DNA from: Pseudorhodobacter antarcticus
GTDB lineage: Bacteria > Pseudomonadota > Alphaproteobacteria > Rhodobacterales > Rhodobacteraceae
DNA: 43,722 bases
Direction of reading: 5' to 3'
Assembly (NCBI RefSeq): GCF_900110135.1
Contig: NZ_FOCO01000026.1
Coordinates: 1-43,722, forward strand
Position 1 is the stretch's first letter. Each line of letters begins with the position of its first letter. The notes beneath the pieces were generated by a model that did no database searches, was not told where the DNA came from, and saw nothing but the letters and a program-made list of their open reading frames with translations. The position numbers and the translations under genes are program-made. Of the stretch, positions 32,422-40,380 are shown piece after piece.

Positions 32422-32769
32422 TCAGGCGGCCTCAAGCAGGCGCATCGAAAGGGAGGCGCCGGCCTTGTGGGGCTTGCGCCGGGCAACGGCGATGTAGGCG
32501 AACTGGTCAGGGCCGATCCGGGCTTGAACGAGGTGGACCAGATCCTGCTCGGCGGCGCGCAGCGCGGCATCGGCGGTCCGACGCAGGGTTGAGCGGCGTT
32601 CGGGCGAAAGAGGCGAGGCCGAGCCAAAGGTATCGACGGCGAGAAAGCCGCGATGGTAGACCAGCGTCTCGCCGGGCGCGGCTTGTGCCACCCATGCGCA
32701 GAAGGCTATCTCGTCGGTCGATGCGTGGATCGGCGCTACATGAGCAGGCCTGAAACTTGCCATCATCAT
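32422..32769 (-). CDS. Small unknown protein next to excisionase-like gene
   Basis: A 115-residue protein starting MMMASFRPAHVAPIHASTDE; three ATG codons in tandem give alternative starts at 32769, 32766 and 32763. The middle (CAWVAQAAPGETLVYHRGFL) and the later DLVHLVQARIGPDQFAYIAV look well structured. Its start overlaps the stop of the excisionase-like gene by 4 nt. No family recognised; similar small proteins follow the first early gene in related prophages as far as I remember. Confidence 0.6.
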   Translation of the reverse strand: MMMASFRPAHVAPIHASTDEIAFCAWVAQAAPGETLVYHRGFLAVDTFGSASPLSPERRSTLRRTADAALRAAEQDLVHLVQARIGPDQFAYIAVARRKPHKAGASLSMRLLEAA

Positions 32770-32978
32770 GCTGCCCCTGCCCCGGCGACCGAGGTCGTGT
32801 TCTGGCGCAACTGCGCTTGCTCAAAGGCAAGAATGTCGTCGAGACGGTAAACCACCCGCCCGCCGATCTTCATGTAAACGGGGCCTTCCCCGACCCAACG
32901 CCAGCGCTCCAGCGTGCGGTGCGAAATCGTCCAGCGCCGCGCAAGTTCCTTTTGGGTGAGGCAGGTTTGGTGCTGCAT
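32766..32978 (-). CDS. Excisionase-like HTH protein (first early gene)
   Basis: A 70-residue MerR/excisionase-type DNA-binding protein: TQKELARRWTISHRTLERWR (residues 8-27) is a classic HTH, followed by KIGGRVVYRLDDILAFEQ as the wing and dimer segment. It is the first gene of the early operon with a strong GAGGAG site upstream. It could act as Xis or as an early regulator like Cro; no integrase gene is found nearby, so a regulator role is as likely as an excision role. Confidence 0.75.
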   Translation of the reverse strand: MQHQTCLTQKELARRWTISHRTLERWRWVGEGPVYMKIGGRVVYRLDDILAFEQAQLRQNTTSVAGAGAA

Positions 32979-33080
32979 CGCGTTCTCCTCTGATGGCTAC
33001 AGAGCGAAGATGCAAAATACTGATGTGGGATGTCGTCGGGATCGGCGGTGGATGCAGAGGGGGATGGGAGCAGCCTTGAA

Positions 33081-33132
33081 ATTAATAGAAAAAATGAAAG
33101 AAGGGGATGAGCATCCACCGCTCATCCCCTTC
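33081..33132 (-). terminator. Strong rho-independent terminator
   Basis: A perfect 12-bp stem GAAGGGGATGAG / CTCATCCCCTTC (33100-33111 and 33121-33132) with a 9-nt loop. On the minus strand it is followed by CTTTCATTTTTTC, i.e. a U-rich tail, 45 nt after the stop of the 227-residue gene. It separates that gene from the early operon promoter. Confidence 0.8.
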
Positions 33133-33176
33133 ACAACCCCCCACACTCGTCCCCCACCAAGGGCATATGAAAGTGC

Positions 33177-33860
33177 CTAGTCGACGTTCAGGCAGTAATT
33201 TCCACGCCTGTCGGACCGAATCAGTTCTCGCCAGTTTTCCTTGGACTTGAAAACATCCGCCATCTTGAGGCTCTTTGATCCGGCCGCCCCCAAGATCAGC
33301 TTCCCGTTCTGAAAAGGCTGCCCAGCCTCGGCCGCCGCGTGCAGCGCCCGAACGACCTCGGCTTGGATGGGGCCCAGCTGGAACAGGTGCCCGTTGCAGC
33401 GCACCTCTTTGTAACCATGCGAAGCAATAAAAGTACGCTCTGGCGCATTTCTAATTCCCGCATGAAAGCCTGACTTTACTTCATAGATATCCCGTTCTGC
33501 TCGCCGCAGAAGAAGGTCACCAATAACCACATATTGGGGTATCTGAGCATCCTGAAGGCAGGCATAACCGCACCGATCATACCGAAACTCGCTGAGATGG
33601 ATCTCTCCAGCCCGAAACAGATGAAAAACATCGCAGGCGTGCAGATCCAAAAGCCCGCTAAAGCTCTTCCGCTCATGGGGTACGCGAAACAGTGCCCCAT
33701 CGATGTCTGCATCGTAGTCGCCAAACTCCAGAAATAGATTGAAGACGCGAATCGAAAGCCGAACATTGTTATTCTCGGCGAGATAAATCAGATCATCCTC
33801 AGCAATGGACCAACGATTTAGAACCTCGGGCAGCGAAAAATAAGCCTTTTCAATATCCAT
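33177..33860 (-). CDS. Unknown protein divergent from the repressor
   Basis: A 227-residue protein. The N-terminus DIEKAYFSLPEVLNRWSIAE with DDLIYLAENNNVRLSIRVF is a pattern I have seen in phage/ICE-encoded proteins next to repressors, whose N-terminus is a small HTH-like module; the rest is not recognised. The C-terminal part (FQLGPIQAEVVRALHAAAEA) looks like a winged-helix or DNA-binding fold. The start at 33860 has a GGGGGG tract just upstream; a longer start at 33893 is less likely. It has its own terminator and is transcribed away from cI, as expected for a lysogen gene or a Cro-like partner. Confidence 0.65.
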   Translation of the reverse strand: MDIEKAYFSLPEVLNRWSIAEDDLIYLAENNNVRLSIRVFNLFLEFGDYDADIDGALFRVPHERKSFSGLLDLHACDVFHLFRAGEIHLSEFRYDRCGYACLQDAQIPQYVVIGDLLLRRAERDIYEVKSGFHAGIRNAPERTFIASHGYKEVRCNGHLFQLGPIQAEVVRALHAAAEAGQPFQNGKLILGAAGSKSLKMADVFKSKENWRELIRSDRRGNYCLNVD

Positions 33861-33908
33861 CTTCCCCCCAAATCTTACGTGCATTCGTTCCACTTATGTT
33901 CTAGCGCC

Positions 33909-33937
33909 TTGACGATCATCACGCAATCCTATCTTAT
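33909..33937 (+). promoter_or_regulatory. Promoter of the repressor gene
   Basis: TTGACG at 33909-33914 (5 of 6 consensus bases), a 17-bp spacer, and TCTTAT at 33932-33937 (4 of 6), ending 31 nt before the repressor ATG. Two similar 9-mers (CATTCGTTC at 33882-33890 and CTTATGTTC at 33893-33901) just upstream could be operator half-sites. This divergent region controls both the repressor and the 33177-33860 gene. Confidence 0.5.
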
Positions 33938-33968
33938 CCTTTCTAATCCACAGGCCCTTGGGGATAAC

Positions 33969-34646
33969 ATGACCGAACACCATACGATTTCTGACCGACT
34001 GCACGCACGCTCGAGCCAGCTTGGACTAAGCCCCGCGCATGTCGCAGAGATGGCCGGCGTAAACCGCTCCTTCGTATATGATATCCTGCGTGGCCGCTCG
34101 ACGCGGCCTGGCATTGATCGGCTGGGGGAAGTTGCCCGCGTTCTAAAGGTGGAGCTTGAATGGTTGATCCACGGCATCGGTGATGTGGAGGGAACATCGC
34201 CGTTCATCGGAAATCCAGATGACACGTTCGTTTCCATTACCCATGCTGGCATCCGCCCATCAATGGGCGGCGGGTCTGTCGCCCTTGAAGAACACGAAGC
34301 GCCTGGGCGCGCCTACCACTTCCGAAGATCCTGGATCAAAAATGGGCTGAGAGCTTCGCCATCACAGCTGCGCATCATGACTGTAGAAGGTGATAGCATG
34401 GAGCCAACCCTCTTGGACGGTGACACCGTGCTTGTCGACATGACCCGCCAGTCCCCGAACCCGCCAGGCATCTTCGTGCTCGACGATGGCATCGGACTGG
34501 TCGCCAAGCGACTGCAGCATGTGCCAAACAGCGATCCGCCCGCTGTGCGGGTCATCTCGGACAACAAGCACTACCCCGAATATGAACGTACCGCAGAAGA
34601 GGTCAACATTATCGGGCGTATTCGCTGGTTTGCACGGGAGATATGA
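33969..34646 (+). CDS. CI/LexA-type phage repressor with S24 peptidase domain
   Basis: A 225-residue lysogeny repressor. N-terminal HTH, residues 20-60: LGLSPAHVAEMAGVNRSFVY and DILRGRS. C-terminal S24 self-cleaving domain: VEGDSMEPTLLDGDTVLVD with catalytic Ser143 and VAKRL with Lys180. An Ala-Gly pair in ITHAGIRP (93-94) is the probable RecA-stimulated cleavage site. The ATG at 33969 is chosen because the HTH begins soon after and it fits the promoter at 33909-33937. It represses the phage lytic genes and would be inactivated by the SOS response. Confidence 0.9.
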   Translation: MTEHHTISDRLHARSSQLGLSPAHVAEMAGVNRSFVYDILRGRSTRPGIDRLGEVARVLKVELEWLIHGIGDVEGTSPFIGNPDDTFVSITHAGIRPSMGGGSVALEEHEAPGRAYHFRRSWIKNGLRASPSQLRIMTVEGDSMEPTLLDGDTVLVDMTRQSPNPPGIFVLDDGIGLVAKRLQHVPNSDPPAVRVISDNKHYPEYERTAEEVNIIGRIRWFAREI

Positions 34647-34650
34647 AAAA

Positions 34651-34896
34651 ATGGCCTATGTTATCATCCGCGGCAATAATGGCCGGCGCCATGAAGTCGA
34701 CTTTGAAAATGCTGAAATCAAAGTTGAAGTTCACATCAACGAAGAAAATGTAGAATTGGTGATTGAGGCGTTGGATGAGGATCGTCCAAGAGAAAAAAAG
34801 CGGTTTACTTTGGTTAATCTTCCGAGGTCAGCCTTTGACAAAGCGATGGCAGAAATGGCGCGATCCAAGGGCATAGCCATCAAAGCAGTCGATTGA
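34651..34896 (+). CDS. Small unknown acidic protein behind the repressor
   Basis: An 81-residue protein starting MAYVIIRGNNGRRHEVDFEN, 4 nt after the repressor stop, so the two are cotranscribed. The first half is beta-rich with alternating Val/Glu (IKVEVHINEENVELVIEALD), the second is basic and helical. No family recognised. It may modulate the repressor or act in lysogeny/superinfection immunity, judging by position only. Confidence 0.65.
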   Translation: MAYVIIRGNNGRRHEVDFENAEIKVEVHINEENVELVIEALDEDRPREKKRFTLVNLPRSAFDKAMAEMARSKGIAIKAVD

Positions 34897-35289
34897 CAAA
34901 CAGCGCTTCACAAACGCGGTATTGGTGGACCCCGCTTAAAGGGTGACATTCCATAGTAACGAGATCGGCTTCTGAGTCGTTCGCGTCAAGGCGCGCGGGC
35001 ACCGGAATCTTGTCACCACCATCGGCCTTGCCCTGTTTTAGTTCCGGTCTCTTCCGAGCAATTTTTACAGATGCTCAGGCATGGGTGAAATCCTTCGCCA
35101 ATTGGTATAACGGCGAGCATCTGCACAGCGCCATCCGCTTCGTAACTTTCACAAGACTGCGCCCCCGCAAGGGCCTGCGGCGAGGCGCGGTTGACAGGCG
35201 ATGACCTGCTGGTTGAGATTATCATCATCGCGGCGGTGGGTTGACGGGGGTGCCACCCAAGGCCCATCGCTGTTTGCATCCACATGGTG
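34897..35289. other. Junction region between prophage and host genes
   Basis: No complete gene is supported in these 393 bp. They contain the IS3-type transposase remnant at 35061-35156. This is where the integrase and an attachment site would be expected in a lambda-like layout; neither is seen, which supports deletion of this end. Confidence 0.5.
35061..35156 (+). pseudogene. Remnant of an IS3-family transposase C-terminus
   Basis: A fragment of about 30 codons reading DAQAWVKSFANWYNGEHLHS, then AIRFVT, which is the typical C-terminal end of IS3-family OrfB (integrase core, with WYN-x-EHxHSAIRxVT). The rest of the element is missing on both sides. It marks an old transposition at the junction of prophage and host DNA. 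Confidence 0.7.
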
Positions 35290-36183
35290 TTAACTGGGGC
35301 AACAGCCCCCCCGAGTGCCGTCCAGCAATGCCCAAAATGCCTCCAACGGTGGGTTGGGCCGCCCGCCTTCTTGCCGCACTTTGCGCAACTCTCTGCGGGC
35401 AATCGGGCGGGAAGGCACAAAAAACTCTACTCCCTCGGGCTGGCCCGCGATGGCATCATAGGGCAGAATGCTGGCCCCCAAGCCGCTGCGGACAAAGGAC
35501 AGAATGGCCGTGGTATTGCGCGCGGCCAGATTGCTGGCAGCAAGCAGGGTGCGGATGCCCGGGTCATCCACCAGCAAACACAGCGGATTGGCGATCAGCG
35601 GCTCATGGACCATCACATCCCAGCTTGATGTGCCACCCTGTGCCAGATGAGCGCGGTGAATGGCACCGCCTTCGCGGCACACGATCCCCAGATCATCGCT
35701 CAGGATCAGTTCTCCCTCTGCCCTATTTCCGGGGCGTGCAGAAAGAATCCCAATATCGGCCTCATCGCGCTGCACCCGGCGGCGCACGGCCGCGCTGTCA
35801 ACATCGCTGATCTCCACCCGGACATCCGGCCACGCGCCGCGAAACGCTGTCAGCACGCCAGGCAAAACGGAAACCGTGGCCGAAGGCACCGCCGCGATCC
35901 GCACAATGCCACCTGTGGACAGCGCGTGGCGCGAAATCGCCTTAACGCTGCGGTCAAACACATCCGTGGCGCGGCAGCTTTCATCCAGAACCAATTGGCC
36001 CAAGGGGGTCAAACGGTTCTTTCGGTCCGTCTCAAACAGCGGCGCGCCGATCTGCGCCTCCAGCTGCGCCAACATCATCGACACCGCCGAGGGCGTGCGC
36101 CCCAAAGCATCGGCGGCCAGTGCAAGCGTGCCCTTTTCCGCCACCGTGCGAAACACCCGCAACATTTCCAGCTTCACTGACAT
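35290..36183 (-). CDS. LysR-type transcriptional regulator
   Basis: A 297-residue LysR protein: winged HTH at 1-60 (MLRVFRTVAEKGTLALAADA, GRTPSAVSMMLAQLEAQIG, FETDRKNRLTPLGQLVLDE) and an effector-binding domain behind it (IRIAAVPSATVSVLPGVL and so on). It is divergent from the aldehyde dehydrogenase operon with 88 nt between the start codons, the standard arrangement for regulating a neighbouring catabolic operon. The effector is probably the operon's substrate or an intermediate. The start has an AGGAAAT upstream. Confidence 0.92.
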   Translation of the reverse strand: MSVKLEMLRVFRTVAEKGTLALAADALGRTPSAVSMMLAQLEAQIGAPLFETDRKNRLTPLGQLVLDESCRATDVFDRSVKAISRHALSTGGIVRIAAVPSATVSVLPGVLTAFRGAWPDVRVEISDVDSAAVRRRVQRDEADIGILSARPGNRAEGELILSDDLGIVCREGGAIHRAHLAQGGTSSWDVMVHEPLIANPLCLLVDDPGIRTLLAASNLAARNTTAILSFVRSGLGASILPYDAIAGQPEGVEFFVPSRPIARRELRKVRQEGGRPNPPLEAFWALLDGTRGGCCPS

Positions 36184-36271
36184 TAAGATTTCCTGAAATT
36201 ATATTAAGTTTTTCAAGAGTGACTGAATGCACACCCAAAGTCTATCGTCACTAAAATTCACGGAGGCTTTT
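36184..36271. promoter_or_regulatory. Divergent control region of LysR gene and operon
   Basis: Holds the promoters of both transcription units. The dyad ATTTC-CT-GAAAT at 36188-36199 lies in an AT-rich stretch and is the best candidate for a LysR-type operator. A strong CGGAGG at 36261-36266 serves the aldehyde dehydrogenase start at 36272. Confidence 0.45.
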
Positions 36272-37723
36272 ATGACACAGCGCACTGGCATTTACATCGA
36301 CGGCCATTGGACCACTGGCACATCGCAGGTGGAAAACCGCAACCCGTCCGATACGACCGACCTGATTGGCATGTATGCCCAAGCGGATGCGGCCCAGTTG
36401 GATACGGCGATTACTGCCGCCCGGCGCGCGCAGCCAATCTGGTGGGCCGCAGGCGTGCAAAAGCGCCATGATGTGCTGATGGCGATTGGCACCGAGATGA
36501 TGGCACGCGCCGAGGAAATTGGCCGCATCATCGCCCGCGAGGAAGGTAAACCCGCCACCGAGGGCAAGGGCGAGGTTTACCGCGCCGGCCAGTTCTTCAC
36601 CTATTTCGCAGCGGAAACCTTACGCAATCAGGGCGATTTGGCAGAATCGGTGCGCCCCGGTATTGAAATTGACGTGCGCCGCGAACCCGTGGGTGTGGTG
36701 GCGATCGTCAGCCCGTGGAACTTTCCGGTGGCAACGCCGGCTTGGAAAATCGCGCCCGCGCTGGCGTTCGGCAACGCGGTGGTGTGGAAACCTGCCAACC
36801 TGACGCCCGCCAGTGCCGTGGCCCTGACCGAGATTATCGCCAAGCAAGATATCCCTGCAGGCCTGTTCAATATGGTGCTGGGCTCGGGGCGCGATGTGGG
36901 CCAGCGGCTGGTGGAAAGCCGCGGCATTGACGCGATCAGCTTTACCGGCTCGGTTCCTGTCGGGCGCGGGATTGCGGCGGCGGCGATCCAGAATATGACC
37001 AAGATCCAGATGGAGATGGGTTCCAAAAACCCGTTGATCGTGATGGAAGACTGCGATCTTGATTTGGCCGTGACCCATGCCGCCAATTCGGCCTTTGGTG
37101 GCACGGGTCAAAAATGCACCGCCGCCAGCCGCTTGATCGTGCATGCGGCAGTGCATGATCAGTTTGTGGAAAAGCTGGTTGCAGCGGCGCAGGCGTTCAA
37201 GGTCGGTCACGCGCTGGAGGATGGCACCCAAATCGGACCCGTCGTCAGCGCAGGCCAGCTAAAGGGCAACCTTGACTATATCGACATTGGCCGCGCCGAG
37301 GGAGCAGAGCTTTTGTGCGGAGGCACCCGCCTTGACCGCGCCACCGACGGCTATTTCATGGCCCCCACGGTGTTTGCAAGCACCACCAACGCTATGCGCC
37401 TGAACCGCGAGGAAATGTTTGCCCCCGTCACCTGCGTCCAGCGCGCGGGCAGCTATGCCGAGGCGCTGGCGCTTGCTAATGACAGCGACTTTGGCCTGAC
37501 CGCGGGGATAATGACGCGCAGCCTGTCGCGCGCCAGCCATTTTCGCAGCAATATGCGGGCGGGCTGCGTGATGGTGAACCTGCCAACGGCGGGCACCGAT
37601 TACCATGTGCCATTTGGCGGGCGCGGGGCGTCCAGCTATGGGCCGCGCGAACAGGGCCGCTATGCCGCCGAATTCTACACGAGCGTAAAAACCGCCTATG
37701 TCGCGGCGGGGGCGCCAGAATGA
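36272..37723 (+). CDS. Aldehyde dehydrogenase (ketoglutarate-semialdehyde-like)
   Basis: A 483-residue NAD(P)-dependent ALDH. Cofactor and catalytic residues: PWNFPVATPAWKIAPAL with Asn150, FTGSVPVGRGI (about 224-234), Glu248 in QMEMGSKNP, and Cys282 in GQKCTAASR. The sequence around the Cys and MEMGSKNPLIVM resembles alpha-ketoglutarate semialdehyde dehydrogenases and related ALDHs. The first enzyme of the operon, probably oxidising an aldehyde from substrate breakdown. ATG at 36272 is preferred over a longer start at 36227 because of the CGGAGG site. It overlaps the dipeptidase-like gene by 4 nt (ATGA). Confidence 0.88.
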   Translation: MTQRTGIYIDGHWTTGTSQVENRNPSDTTDLIGMYAQADAAQLDTAITAARRAQPIWWAAGVQKRHDVLMAIGTEMMARAEEIGRIIAREEGKPATEGKGEVYRAGQFFTYFAAETLRNQGDLAESVRPGIEIDVRREPVGVVAIVSPWNFPVATPAWKIAPALAFGNAVVWKPANLTPASAVALTEIIAKQDIPAGLFNMVLGSGRDVGQRLVESRGIDAISFTGSVPVGRGIAAAAIQNMTKIQMEMGSKNPLIVMEDCDLDLAVTHAANSAFGGTGQKCTAASRLIVHAAVHDQFVEKLVAAAQAFKVGHALEDGTQIGPVVSAGQLKGNLDYIDIGRAEGAELLCGGTRLDRATDGYFMAPTVFASTTNAMRLNREEMFAPVTCVQRAGSYAEALALANDSDFGLTAGIMTRSLSRASHFRSNMRAGCVMVNLPTAGTDYHVPFGGRGASSYGPREQGRYAAEFYTSVKTAYVAAGAPE

Positions 37724-38733
37724 AGCCCCTGATCGACGGCCTGCAATACGCCAACTGGTCGGAAAAAATCTTCCGCCAGATGCGCGCGGGTGGGGTTGAT
37801 GCGGTGCATGTGACCGTCACATACCACGAAACCTTCCGTGAAACCGTCGCGGTGATCGAGGCATGGAACCGCTGGTTTGAACGCCACCCTGACCTGATTT
37901 TTCAGGGCCGCACGGCGGCGGATGTGCAGCTTGCGCGCGACACAGGGCGTACTGCGATCTTTTTCGGCAGTCAAAACCCATCCTGCATCGAAGATGATAT
38001 TGGCCTTGTTCAGGTGCTCCACACCCTTGGCCTGCGCTTCATGCAGTTGACCTATAACAACCAATCCCTGCTGGCTTGCGGCTGTTATGAGGCCGAGGAC
38101 AGCGGCATGACCCGCATGGGCCGCGCCGTGGTGGCCGAGATGAACCGCGTCGGCATGGTCATCGACATGAGCCATTCGGGCGAGCGTTCCACCCTTGATG
38201 CCATCGCCCGTTCCAGTCGCCCCATCACCATCAGCCATGCCAATCCGCACAGCTGGCACGCTGCGTTGCGCAACAAATCCGACCATTTGCTGCGCGCCCT
38301 TGGGGAAAGCGGTGGTTTTCTGGGCCTGTCCGCCTATCCGCATCACCTGAAAGGCGGCAGCGCCTGCACCTTGCAAGACTGGTGCGATATGGCAGCACTT
38401 GCCTGCGATCTGGTTGGCCCTCGCCAAGTCGGGATCGGCACCGATCTGTGCCAAGACCAGCCCGACAGCATCGTCGAATGGATGCGCGTGGGCCGCTGGA
38501 CCAAAGAGATTGATTACGGCGAAGGCAGCGCCACAAACGCAGGCTTTCCGCCAATGTGCGACTGGTTCCACGACAACCGCGATTTCGCCAAAATCCGTGC
38601 CGGCCTGCTCGCCAGCGGCATGGATGCCACCACCGTTGACGGTGTGATGGGCGCCAACTGGCACGCCTTTTTCGACAAAAGTTTTGGCCCGCAGCTTGCA
38701 GCCAATCGCCAACACCGCCGCGCCGCTGAATAG
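37720..38733 (+). CDS. M19 dipeptidase-like protein, metal ligands altered
   Basis: A 337-residue TIM-barrel protein of the renal dipeptidase (M19) family. Conserved parts: LGLRFMQLTYNNQS, EMNRVGMVIDMSHSGERSTL and ISHANPHS, the two SH motifs giving the second-site His ligands. But the N-terminal HxD pair is replaced (IDGLQYANW in place of a DGHxD), and the bridging Glu is replaced in the FFGSQNPS segment. I know a similar variant next to glycine-betaine demethylation genes in Pseudomonas. It probably hydrolyses an amide or a non-peptide substrate, or has lost catalysis. It starts by an ATGA overlap with the ALDH gene. Confidence 0.8.
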   Translation: MKPLIDGLQYANWSEKIFRQMRAGGVDAVHVTVTYHETFRETVAVIEAWNRWFERHPDLIFQGRTAADVQLARDTGRTAIFFGSQNPSCIEDDIGLVQVLHTLGLRFMQLTYNNQSLLACGCYEAEDSGMTRMGRAVVAEMNRVGMVIDMSHSGERSTLDAIARSSRPITISHANPHSWHAALRNKSDHLLRALGESGGFLGLSAYPHHLKGGSACTLQDWCDMAALACDLVGPRQVGIGTDLCQDQPDSIVEWMRVGRWTKEIDYGEGSATNAGFPPMCDWFHDNRDFAKIRAGLLASGMDATTVDGVMGANWHAFFDKSFGPQLAANRQHRRAAE

Positions 38734-38767
38734 CGCGCCTTAAAATTCGTTCGGGGAGGAACGTAAT

Positions 38768-40357
38768 ATGACCAACACCACACCAAAACCAAAAGACCCG
38801 CAGGGCGGCTCGTGGCTGGGCAATGTCGACAAGCCACTGTTCGCCATCTCGGGCGGCTTTATTGCGTTGTTTTGCCTTTATGCGCTGATTGATATTGAAG
38901 GGCTGTCGGCCCTTGTGGATGCAGGCTTTGCCTTTGCCGCCAAGTATTTCGGCCTTTACTGGCAAATTTTGCTGCTTGCGACCTTTCTGATCGGTCTGGT
39001 CCTGTGCGTTTTGCCGGGCGGCCGCGCTGTTCTCGGCGGGCTTGCCAAGCCCGAGTTCAAGACCTTTAACTGGGCCTCGATGATCATGTGTACGCTGCTG
39101 GCAGGCGGCGGCGTGTTCTGGGCTGCGGGAGAGCCGATTGCGCATTTCCTATCCACCCCACCCCTGTTTGGCGATGCGCCCGCCGATATGCAGGCCCGCG
39201 CCAACATCGCATTGGCGCAAAGTTTCCTGCATTGGGGCTTTTTGGCTTGGGCGATCCTTGGGTCGCTGACCACCGTGATGCTGATGCATTACCACTATGA
39301 CAAAGGCCTGCCACTGGCACCGCGCACTTTGCTCTATCCGGTGTTCGGTGATCGGGCGATCAAGGGTCCGATTGGCACCATTGCCGATGCTGCGTGCATC
39401 GTTGCCGTGGTTGCGGGCACCGTGGGGCCAATCGGGTTTCTGGGCTTGCAGATGTCCTACGGCTTGAATGCGCTGTTGGGGGTGCCAGACACATTCGCCA
39501 CTCAAGCCGTCGTGATCATGGGGCTGGTGGCGCTTTATACCCTGTCGGCGATCAGCGGCCTTTCCAAAGGCATCCAGCTTCTCTCCACCATCAACGTGGC
39601 GCTTGCGCTTGGCCTACTGGCCTTCTTGCTGGTGTTTGGCCCAACTGCTGCCATCCTGACCGGATTTTTCGGCGGCATGGGCGTGTATCTGGAAAATTTC
39701 TTCCAGATGGCGATGTATCGCGGCGAAGCTGGTGTGTTTGGTGAGCCGGGCTGGCTGGGCTGGTGGACCGTGTTCTTCTGGGGCTGGTTCATGGGCTATG
39801 GTCCCCTGATGGCGATCTTTATTGCCCGCATCAGCCGGGGCCGATCGATCCGCCAGATCATCATCATGCTGTCAATCGCTGCACCCTTGATCACCAACTT
39901 CTGGTTCACCATCATCGGCGGCTCGGGCATTGCGTTTGAAATTGCAACGCCAGGCGTCATCTCTGGCCCGTTTGAAGGGTTCAACCTGCCCGCCGGATTG
40001 CTGGCCATCACCCAAGCCATGCCATCGGGGCTGATCCTATCGGTGCTGTTTCTGATCCTGACCATGCTGTTCGTGGCCACCACCAGCGACTCGATGAGCT
40101 ATGTCATCTCCACCTCCATGTCCAAGGGTGAACCCTCAACCCCTCTGCGTGCCTTTTGGGGCTTGTCGATGGGGGTAATGGCCTTGATCCTGATTTCCAC
40201 AGGCGCAGGTGGTATTGGCAAATTGCAAAGCTTTATCGTGGTGACGGCGGTGCCCGTGTCCTTGATCTTGCTGCCCTCGCTTTGGGACGCCCTGCGCATC
40301 ACCTTGATGTTGGGCAAACAGCAAAAGGCCACGATTCAGCCAAATCCCGCCGAATAG
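38768..40357 (+). CDS. BCCT-family transporter
   Basis: A 529-residue secondary transporter with about 12 hydrophobic helices. The conserved BCCT segment is WTVFFWGWFMGYGPLMAIF followed by ARISRGRSIRQ (about 330-360). In betaine transporters this helix has the aromatic box with W-x(3)-W-x(2)-W; here two of the Trp positions are Phe and Tyr. Substrate is probably a quaternary amine or a related compound. Strong GGGGAGGA ribosome-binding site upstream; it is the transporter of the operon, 34 nt after the dipeptidase-like gene. No osmo-sensing C-terminal extension is seen, so it is likely used for catabolic uptake. Confidence 0.9.
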   Translation: MTNTTPKPKDPQGGSWLGNVDKPLFAISGGFIALFCLYALIDIEGLSALVDAGFAFAAKYFGLYWQILLLATFLIGLVLCVLPGGRAVLGGLAKPEFKTFNWASMIMCTLLAGGGVFWAAGEPIAHFLSTPPLFGDAPADMQARANIALAQSFLHWGFLAWAILGSLTTVMLMHYHYDKGLPLAPRTLLYPVFGDRAIKGPIGTIADAACIVAVVAGTVGPIGFLGLQMSYGLNALLGVPDTFATQAVVIMGLVALYTLSAISGLSKGIQLLSTINVALALGLLAFLLVFGPTAAILTGFFGGMGVYLENFFQMAMYRGEAGVFGEPGWLGWWTVFFWGWFMGYGPLMAIFIARISRGRSIRQIIIMLSIAAPLITNFWFTIIGGSGIAFEIATPGVISGPFEGFNLPAGLLAITQAMPSGLILSVLFLILTMLFVATTSDSMSYVISTSMSKGEPSTPLRAFWGLSMGVMALILISTGAGGIGKLQSFIVVTAVPVSLILLPSLWDALRITLMLGKQQKATIQPNPAE

Positions 40358-40380
40358 CTGCACATACAGGAGCATTTGAG

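Noticed and set aside
471-34896. Gene transfer agent instead of a prophage
   Set aside because: The lambda-type gene order (terS-terL-W-B-C-D-E-FII-Z-U-V-G/GT-H), a repressor and a full replication and recombination module do not match the Rhodobacter GTA cluster.
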